Source: Sipunculus nudus (lineage: Eukaryota > Annelida > Sipuncula > Golfingiida > Sipunculidae). From it: a stretch of 64,000 nucleotides of DNA. Location: contig CM049310.1 of assembly GCA_026874595.1 (NCBI GenBank), forward strand, positions 45,791,058 to 45,855,057. The letters are read 5' to 3'. The notes under the pieces are model-generated. The model made no database searches, was not told where the DNA came from, and was given only the letters and a program-made list of their open reading frames with translations. The position numbers and the translations under genes were made by a program. Below, piece after piece: positions 56,734 through 64,000 of the stretch; within the stretch, counting starts at the first letter, position 1; each line of letters begins with the position of its first letter.

Positions 56734-57408
56734 GTCTTAAAAGTTACAGAATGTTGTATAATGAGATAAATGATACCACATACAATCCAGTTTATGTTCA
56801 GTAACAGTTTACAATATGTATGTATTTTTTGTGTATATGTAAACATTTATGTATATATGTATTTACTTTAGAGTGCTGATTAGGATTTCACATAACAAAA
56901 CTTGTGTTCCCAAGCACACACCAAAGAACATTTATATAATATTGTCTCTGAAAATCAGCCCAGTCTGTACCAGTCGTGGTATATTTTGCAATTTGGTTTT
57001 GTGTTTACACTGTAATCAGCCACGATAGTGTGTAATGTAGCTTATGGTGCTTTTGTCTGTACATTGTTTGTATTAGATGTACCATTGTATATATGTTGTT
57101 TTGTCAGAATAAAAAAAAAAGTGAAGGTATAAACTCCGCGAACGGTGGTGGCAGCGGTCATGAGATTAGACGTGTAGGCATGTGTATGTGTGTGAGCGAG
57201 CAATATCTTCGAACTTTCTGTTCCCAATGATTTTCAGTCTATTAATGTGGATTGTCGGGAACTCATAATATGGGTTAAACTAATTTTGAGGCTGGCGGAG
57301 GTATGCGATCTGTGATTGCTTTTTAGTTTAGTAATGTTCTTTTCAGTATTGCTGGGCCACAAGTATTGATTGCGAATTCAACAATTTAATAGACAGCTAA
57401 AGAAACCA

Positions 57409-57414
57409 TTTATT
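57409..57414 (-). terminator. Polyadenylation signal of gene C
   Basis: AATAAA on the minus strand, 108 nt below the stop codon of gene C. Confidence 0.5.
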
Positions 57415-57521
57415 CGTATCGAATACAAACAGAAAAAAGCACCGTTCTGGTGCAATCCTATGAACTGAAAATGTCTACCCTCGCGTTTCCATACAGTTCA
57501 TCCTAAGTTTCATTGGGTTCG

Positions 57522-60500
57522 TTACTCTGAGACAATTCTGAAATTTTTATAGCGAATGATATTCTTAAAAGCATTGAAAACGATGACGCCACCGTTCCCT
57601 TTTGGCTGGAACTTTGGTCTGGCAGTGTGGACCAAGACGCCATCTTTATAAATGGCCGCAGAAGCCCCATCGACATGAACATCCACGTTGAACCAGTGTC
57701 TGCCCGCAGGAGGTCCGTCAGGGCAGCTGCTTGACACTCCTCCGTCGTATTTCGAATGACCATTTCGCACATACCCGGTCTGAAAACACAGCCTGCTACT
57801 ATGTGGCCTGTGGAAATAAAAGGATACTCGTAGAACCTAATATTTAAATATCGTCTAGAATGCTAAAGCTACTTATCCGATAAAAAGGTAACAAGCTTAG
57901 AAGCAATAGTTCGCTCATGAGAAATGCCTGCAAGTCCAAAGTACAGAGACATTTACAAACTCATTAATGGAAATCTCATGTACAGACGTCTGACCTAATT
58001 GTTCGATCGACAGTTAATGTTCATTTACTGCAAAGCATACATGAACAGTCAGATTCATTGTATTTGCTGTTATTTCCAGTCATTCTTATAACGACAGCTG
58101 ACCTGAAGAAGACGAAATCAAAGTTGTTCATGTCCTGTACGTTGTACATGACTCCGGGGTGACCAGAGTTGATTCCGTTCCAGCCCTATACGTTATACAG
58201 AACAACAGACAGGCTATACTTTGAGGTCGCAACACCTTGACCAATCAGAACGCGACACGCAACAGTTTTTCCTCACGGACCAGTGGATGCGTTAAGTGTA
58301 TTGTATGCTCGAGCCTCGTGATGGGAGGAACAGGCAGCAATATTGGCCTGTGACCCTAAAAAAAATAAAAAAACACTATGCATGGGTTCTGTGTGTATCT
58401 GGTATAGAGTTGGATGTCATGACAAATCAATGAGAATAACATTTAATTAAACATCCAAAGAACTTCTATCATACCATATTCACCTAAATAAACAAGAAAG
58501 CCAGTTTAATAAATCAGTTGTATCTCTGCTCAAAATATAGGAAAACATACCCCAAGGTCTCGAGTGGTAACCGCGGAAATAAACACGATTCCTGTAGCCA
58601 TTGGCGACGATAGCACCTCCCCTAGCAACGCTGACATGGTGATGAAAGAAAGTTGTCACACGGACATCATCCACGAACACCCTGGTGCTATGCTGTGCCA
58701 CCTGAAGGAGAACAGTGAACCATACCAGACCTCTTGGAAGTGCATTAGGACTAGCAGATACCTTTGTCTGGTGTAGTGTGGCGTCCTGGACGTAGCCATA
58801 TGTACACCATGCTGAATGAGGTCTGGAAATAATCAATGGAAGGTAAGGGAGGCTCGGGGTCAGGAAGGGCTCTGGGCACATACAACATTCAAACACTGTT
58901 GATTTAAAAACAAAAAGTATTTGTATCCCCAGACAGCAAGCTATACATATGAGACAAAGAAAAATAATTAAATACCAGAAGCAGATCCCCCCCCCCCCGC
59001 CCTTTTTTTTCTTTATAGCCGCCGCAAACTTTTTAAAGGGTTTCAAGCCAATATGTACGGCCTGGACCACCACCCCCGGCCCCCCACCCCTCTCCAGACC
59101 TGAGGACCTTTTCAGTTCTCCTGAATTGGACCCCTCCTGTTCATAAAACCTGAAATTGCCCCTGAGTGTGCGAGTGAAGTTTGCATACTTGGAAAGTGTG
59201 GGTTGTGTGACTAAATATTATAGTGTGTATTTCCTTGACCTGAAAAAGATGAAGTCGTAATTCATTGAGTCCTTTACATTAAACGCTACGCCAAGATGGC
59301 CACCGTTGACATTGTCGCTGCCGAATCCAAGGTTATTGAACAGCTGTAGCGTTAAATTGTAGTTGCCACTGTTAGCCGGACCTTCTGCTATGGCCTGACA
59401 GAACCCGTCCATCTCAAAAGTAGAAGGCTGCATAGTTTCCAGAACAACGTATCCTAAGGAATCCCCACTGTGTGCCGAGCAGGATTCCAAAATGAATGAT
59501 TTGTCATTACCTGAAAGAAAACAATCGACACCTGAACGAACCCTCTCGCCAAGATCTCTTTACAAATTGTAATAAAAGAACAGTTAATGGTACTAACACT
59601 GCATTTCTTAAAGGTGCCAATTCACTTACCTTTGGAAAAATAATATATGTAATTTCTGGGTTTCTCTGTTTATATATTAATGATCTAAGGGCAATTGTGG
59701 TTATGAAAAATTCTTATAACGCCTCCTTGCAGGATGCATGAACTTGTTTATCAACAAAGTTTTTGTAAAAACAGTAATTTTGACAATCGGGAAATCATGT
59801 AACCTAGGTGGCATAGTTGCCCGTGCGCGGAGGCAGAAAAGTTAACTGTTGCGAAACATTTGCAAAGCTCCGGCTAATCTGACTTGCCGCCAGATGCCTT
59901 TGTTGAATATGTTTTGCTTATTTTTGCTGGGCCTCTACATATAATAAACATGTTAATTTAAACAAAACAAGTCTTCTGTGAGCTTCTGTGGCTCAGAGGT
60001 AGAGCGCAGGACGCAAAGCCGGGAGATCGTGGGTTCGAATCTCAGCCGAGGCGGTAAGATTTTTCACGTTCGACCCCCGCCAAGGGTGAGCGCTCTGCAG
60101 ATTTAGTCGGAAGCCTATGCCCCTAGTCGTGTATCACTCACATACGAGTGCGTCTTTGGGGGGTTCTTTGGTGTTATGACCAAGCAATGGGGATGATTAA
60201 ACACCCAGGACCCGCAGGTGCGGTGGAAACCGAGCCTTGGCGACACCAGGATACATAATAAAAATGATAGGAAGGGGTTGCTACTGCCCTGTCAAGTAGT
60301 CCCAAACCGAAGTGGAAACTCTGCAGATGTACATACTTAGGTTAAGAATTAGATAAGTCAGCATAGAAAAATGGAGGCGGTAACCTCCATAAAAAAATTT
60401 AAAAAAAGCAGCCTGTGTGGGGCTATATCCACTTTTTTGCCTATTTCTTTATTAAAGCTCAAGGAGATTACCTTTTTTTTATAAAGGTCAGATAGGTGAT

Positions 60501-60786
60501 CGCGCCCCTTTAAACTATTGGCTATGCAGACACCAGAGTCATATATCATGAAACTTAGTTTCATCTTGTGACTTACAGTGATAAAACCTACAATCAATAT
60601 ATAAATAAATATTGATATAATTAACAAAAGATATAAGAAGCGGTGTAAAAGTTGATAGCACAACATCTAAAAATTGTATTTATACGTAAAGTTTAACCTA
60701 CCGTTACTGATTGCATCACCGCTGCTGAATGTAGTCATGATCAGGACGGTCACTGATAAACAAATAATCGTGCATGTGAAGGCCAT
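57522..60786 (-). pseudogene. Gene C: paralogue of gene A, 5 exons, two in-frame stops in exon 4
   Basis: Exons: 60786-60702, 59510-59240, 58822-58551, 58355-58103 and 57807-57522 (85, 271, 272, 253 and 286 nt). All introns are GT-AG with phases 1-2-1-2, as in gene A. Residues 1-24 are a signal peptide (MAFTCTIICLSVTVLIMTTF). Exon 2 reads SFILESCSAHSGDSLGYVVL to DSMNYDFIFFR; exon 3 ends VARGGAIVANGYRNRVYFRG; exon 5 holds CFQTGYVRNGHSKYDGGVSS to NFRIVSE and a TAA. Exon 4 has TGA at 58275-58273 (codon 237, Trp in gene A) and TAG at 58188-58186 (codon 266, Gln in A). Everything else is open for 388 codons. It is a young pseudogene, or the stops are edited or read through. The 237-codon product would retain module 1. 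Confidence 0.88.
59982..60395 (+). mobile_element. tRNA-derived SINE in intron 1 of gene C
   Basis: The head resembles a tRNA: GCTTCTGTGGCTCAGAGGTA (A box region) and GGGTTCGAATCTC (B box), but the anticodon stem does not pair. The body runs through CACCCAGGACCCGCAGGTGC and GACACCAGGATACATAATAA and ends in a hairpin ATGGAGG-CGGTAA-CCTCCAT followed by A-rich sequence. A second copy, reverse, is at 63640-63835, which defines the 3' end. It is antisense to gene C. Confidence 0.85.
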
Positions 60787-60839
60787 CTTTAACGTGTTGC
60801 TCTCCCCAGACGAATGTGTGGTTGGGCAGAAATTACATG

Positions 60840-60846
60840 TTTATAA
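60840..60846 (-). promoter_or_regulatory. TATA box, candidate promoter of gene C
   Basis: Minus strand CTTATAAAC, about 55 nt before the ATG at 60786. That leaves a short leader of about 25-30 nt. A CACGTG-type E-box lies at 60891-60896. Confidence 0.5.
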
Positions 60847-60989
60847 GTACTCGGCCAAGGAAACTTTCCCTCCCACGAGACATTGCTGTCACGTGATAGC
60901 TGAAAACCCTTCTCATATATGCAAACCGCTATGCTTGAGAATGACCTGAGCGATAAAAGAGGTGTTTCCACAAATCCACAATAAAGGCA

Positions 60990-61645
60990 GAATGTTCGGA
61001 TAGGCTCCTAAAGAGTGTGGGTAATTGGCCGTGTGTATCGTGATTAGGGGGTTTCTCGTCTTTGTTTGAAAGCTGGTGCATAACCTGAAATGTTTAACTG
61101 TGATACGTGAATATACTACTCTTGTCGTGGGCTTTGTTCTCCTCATTTTCCTCAATTTTCAAATCTAAGCAAAACCATCTCATATAACAAAGATGTATGC
61201 CCCATATGAAGTATTAATCGTAATAGCAGTAGTAAAGCATGGCGGCATGATATAGGCTTTAATAAAGGTTTTGTCCCTCCTGATATATATTTCACATTCA
61301 GTATTAATTTTCGTATTGGTTTTGACCAGAGGAAACCTTGTTTCAGTGTTTCATTGTTAATTCCAAATTAATGGCAATCAGTTCCGGTACATCTTGTCTA
61401 ATCTCTTCTTTATAATTGTATTAGGTGTTTACAATTAACGGTTTCATAAGGGATAATGTTCCAAGCTGCTATTATTCTGTGAACAAATTAGTGCTGATAT
61501 TGGACAGCTTTCGTTTATTTTGCTAGTTTGTATGGTTGTCCATTTGCTCTAGTTAGACCTACATGGCAGGGTATAAGATAACGAGCCTACATTGAAAGGG
61601 TAGTTAATTAAGTTACTAGCTCAACTTATGCAGATCTTGTATTCC

Positions 61646-61650
<5 letters not shown>
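60990..61650. other. Gene-free stretch upstream of gene C
   Basis: AT-rich. No exon recognised. Confidence 0.4.

Positions 61651-61697
<47 letters not shown>
61651..61697. repeat. (AT)n microsatellite
   Basis: About 23 AT dinucleotides, probably the tail of the adjacent minus-strand SINE. Confidence 0.97.
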
Positions 61698-61700
<3 letters not shown>

Positions 61701-61729
61701 AGTGTGTATGTTAAAAAAGTTGCATGTTT

Positions 61730-62005
61730 TAAGTTCCCTTCCCAGTAACTGGAACAGAAGACTAGTTACAAATAACTTCCCGGTGGTACCTCCCTGGGGA
61801 GCTTCAGCGCCGACACGCGGTTCTGAGTCGCGAGGGACCGCAATAAGCATGTGGAACTTAATCCGGTAACCATTTGTAATACTGGGTGGACATAAGCACA
61901 CTTGTGGATGGGCGACTACAACCCACTCCCATATCAATACCAGGGATTGAACCTGGGTCGCCTGTGGAGAGAGCCGAGTGTTTACCCCTCGACTGTCCAG
62001 GCCCC
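61730..62005 (-). mobile_element. tRNA-derived SINE, second family
   Basis: On the minus strand GGACAGTCGAGGGGTAAACA (A box-like) and CCCAGGTTCAATCCCTGG (B box, pairs with its flank) lie 45 nt apart. The body extends to 61735, and an (AT)n run follows as tail. Confidence 0.65.
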
Positions 62006-62715
62006 ATGATACATACCACAATGGGCCGCTTTTAGAATCACCTTATCAAAACATGTATAATAACCTGACATCACTTCGCTGATCCCTATGAAAGTGTGCA
62101 CAGAAGGGTAGTGAAACGGTCGTGTTAAACCGCCACTAAAAATTAATTGTCAAAAACATGGGGTGGGGGGGGGGGGGGGGGGAGACATGTCCCACCTTTT
62201 GAAAATGTGAGTGCGAGGTTGGTTCCAAATGTTGTCCTTTTCGCTCTTTGCATATACAAAAAAACGTCATTTCTTGATAAAAAAAATTATAGTTCTGATA
62301 AAATAAAATAATTAACTATTTGATTTCAAAGTCTATTGATATGAAATAAGTCGTGTTTCCCTGTTGTGTGATACAAAACAAAATTTATTTTCTAATGGCT
62401 AAAGCTAGCCATGTTTAACATTTTCTTTTCTGAATTATTCATAAATGTGTAAATGTTAAATCATGTTGTGATTGCCAGAAATGGCAGGAAGTGTTATAGG
62501 GCTTGCCGAAAATGCTACAGCAAGCTATTTTTATAGCAGACTTACCCTGAAGACAGCCCACCTGTCCGATCGCCTCCAGCTATATACACATTCTTATACT
62601 CTGTATCTCCGTAATGAAGTCAGTGTACAGTGAATTACCTGGCCAGTGTACAACATTATTTGTCAGAACATCGACTGGCTGATAGAAGTTATCTTCATAA
62701 TTAAGACAGAATTCA
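62006..62715. other. Gene-free stretch
   Basis: Contains a G20 run at 62163-62183. No gene seen. Confidence 0.45.
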
Positions 62716-62717
62716 TC

Positions 62718-62727
62718 CTAAATATAA

Positions 62728-62777
<50 letters not shown>
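62718..62777. repeat. (AT)n microsatellite left of the solo LTR
   Basis: AT run with AAATAT interruptions, directly abutting TGTGACAC. Confidence 0.95.
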
Positions 62778-62780
<3 letters not shown>

Positions 62781-63583
62781 GACACAAATGTGCATGCCGC
62801 CTAGTGTATGTCAAATGGTATTTAATAAAATAATGAAATAAGTAAGGGAAAATATAATTTATGCGGTGCATTAGCAGGCCAGTTAATATTAAATTGGAAT
62901 ATCAGATCATAAAGTGTAGTTGGAGAGACGGAGTTAATAATATTTGGTAAAGTTGGCAGCTGTTGGTGTGATCCAGTTTGTTAACATGCATGCTGACGAC
63001 GCTGATGGATTGTTCAATAGTATATTGGGTTTTTTTTTATGCGAGTATATGGACTTACTGTACCATGATTTATTATAGTTAGATGACAGAAGGTTCTAGA
63101 GAATTCAGGCAATGTGTAATTTCCAATAGGTAAAATCTAGAAAATCCCGTAGGTGCTAGTCTTGACAAGAAACGACTTGATTAATCTAGAGACTTCTAGA
63201 AGTTTTGGTTACCCAGGTATAAATAGGGCGGTGTCAAGGCCGGTAAAAGGGAGAGGTGAATGAGTTTGGAAGCTAGCGTCAACTGGTGACGGGTCGTTAT
63301 ATAGTTGAACACCGAGCGGGGTGTGTTAGAAATTCCGCGAGGACAGTATTAGTCCTGGAGAGAATATACATAGTTGCAGCCGAACAGGGCGTTAGAAGAT
63401 ATACGTGATTGGTATTTGTTGAAGAAGTTGTTATTGTGAGATTGGAGCAAGTCAACGACGATGGTGGCCAATTGTTGGATGTTACCGGAATAAACCGTGT
63501 TCTTCAGTTCAGACAACGAGTGGTATTTTGGACTTTTCAGTGTGAAAGAACTCGGGAATGTATGTCCGCTGCGTGTGTGGTGT

Positions 63584-63587
<4 letters not shown>
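62778..63587 (+). mobile_element. Candidate solo LTR (810 bp) inserted in an (AT)n run
   Basis: Begins TGTGACACAAATG and ends GGTGTGACA, so the termini are TG...CA. Both sides are flanked by TATAT, which fits a 5-bp target duplication but is trivial in (AT)n. Inside, in LTR order, are inverted GAA/TTC blocks AGAAGGTTCTAGAGAATTC (63088-63106) and GACTTCTAGAAGTTTT (63191), a TATA box TATAAATAG (63218-63226), and AATAAA 270 nt later (63489-63494). There is no internal gag or pol. A cellular promoter fragment is the alternative. Confidence 0.6.

Positions 63588-63636
<49 letters not shown>
63588..63636. repeat. (AT)n microsatellite right of the solo LTR
   Basis: About 24 AT dinucleotides, continuous with the tail of the reverse SINE that follows. 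Confidence 0.96.
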
Positions 63637-63639
<3 letters not shown>

Positions 63640-63835
63640 AAGGTTTGGTTGATGGAGGTGACTGCCTCCATTTTTTATGCTCTCTTATTTAATTCTTTAT
63701 CTAAGTAAATACACCTGCAGGGTTCCCTTTCGCTTTGGGACTACGTGACAGGGTAAAAAAATCACATTATTTTTGTATCCTGGTGTCCCCAGACAGGGTG
63801 TTTACAGCACCTGCGGGTCCTGGGTGATCCTAACA
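63637..63835 (-). mobile_element. 3' part of the tRNA-SINE also present at 59982-60395
   Basis: Reverse complement of the SINE body: GCACCTGCGGGTCCTGGGTG (63810-63829), TGTATCCTGGTGTC, GGGACTACGTGACAGGG and the hairpin ATGGAGG-TGACTG-CCTCCAT (63653-63672). The head beyond 63835 is not recognised, so the copy is truncated. Confidence 0.82.
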
Positions 63836-64000
63836 GGAAACAGACATGAAATGCCAAGCATGCATGCAGTAGAATTTTGTGAAACCAGATCGCTTCACCG
63901 GTTTCGATTGAAGGGGAGGGATAGTTCAGTCACATATTTAGAAATGCTGATCAACAAGAAACTGATTTGGATAACATGATTCATTTTATGTCATGTACTG

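Larger units (their letters stand above)
51326..57120 (+). mobile_element. Nearly full-length but mutated LINE (L1/Tx1-like)
   Basis: Order: short 5' UTR (GTCATGGCCGAATAGAGCGG near 51333), ORF1 (51427-52352, one frameshift), inter-ORF (52353-53069), ORF2 endonuclease-RT (about 53070-56733, several breaks), 3' UTR, and an A10 tail at 57111-57120 after CAGAAT. The 5' boundary is approximate. No convincing target duplication was found around GTGAAGGTAT after the tail. Confidence 0.85.

Noticed and set aside
58480-59073. 197-codon single-exon protein
   Set aside because: It is exon 3 of gene C read through both introns. Splice sites at 58822 and 58551 match the family.
59982-60055. tRNA gene
   Set aside because: A and B boxes are present, but the anticodon stem does not pair and a SINE body with a second genomic copy follows. 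It is a SINE head.

Overview
The window looks like an AT-rich animal genome, most probably a mollusc and perhaps a bivalve. It has spliced genes with GT-AG introns, TATA promoters and AATAAA signals, L1/Tx1-type LINEs, tRNA-derived SINEs, Helitron and hAT relics, and many long (AT)n runs and degenerate tandem repeats of roughly 300 bp. The species assignment is inference. There is no operon structure, rRNA gene, functional tRNA gene or CRISPR array.

The central feature is a small gene family encoding secreted two-repeat proteins, reconstructed here exon by exon. Gene A (+, 22622-27391) has five coding exons of 85, 271, 278, 262 and 286 nt, giving 393 residues with a signal peptide and two copies of a two-exon module. 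Gene C (-, 60786-57522) has the matching exons 85, 271, 272, 253 and 286 nt and intact splice sites, but two in-frame stops in exon 4. Between them lie decayed copies: B (-, 31294-35512) with exon 3 split by a hAT-like element, B1 (-, 36220-36735), D (+, 39098-39592) and E (-, 48650-48860). This is a birth-and-death locus with inverted and scattered copies. Each module shares motifs such as NYDFxYFRPH, CxQTG and RGGxIVANGY. They suggest a beta-sandwich, lectin-like or glycan-related fold, but I cannot name the family with certainty.

Layout: 1-2836, a fully open LINE ORF2 (945 visible codons, minus) running off the left edge; 4640-5520, a ~360-bp tandem repeat; 5912-6457, a LINE ORF1 fragment; 6480-7270, a CAGCACAAGC repeat block; 7.3-15 kb, mostly intergenic with repeats; 15406-15516, a cloverleaf-like palindrome; 16180-17158, a second broken LINE ORF1; 18764-19944, a pogo-like element; 21.8-27.4 kb, gene A, whose introns hold a Helitron (23934-25384) and a minimal hammerhead ribozyme between two (AT)n runs (26268-26315); 27.7-31 kb, tandem repeats and a palindromic AACCAA/TTGGTT array; 31.3-39.6 kb, family pseudogenes, a hAT-like element and a GGCGGCCGATAT cluster; 40-50 kb, dispersed and tandem repeats with a fossil Ty3/gypsy RT; 51.3-57.1 kb, a nearly full-length but mutated LINE; 57.5-60.8 kb, gene C with a SINE in intron 1; 61-64 kb, SINEs and a candidate solo LTR.

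The strongest biology beyond the gene family is the intronic hammerhead ribozyme with a complete type I core, which points to a Penelope-like element terminal repeat, and the Helitron carrying four 280-bp repeats, three of them with a GGTGGCGCCACC palindrome core. All homology statements come from reading the sequence; no database was consulted.
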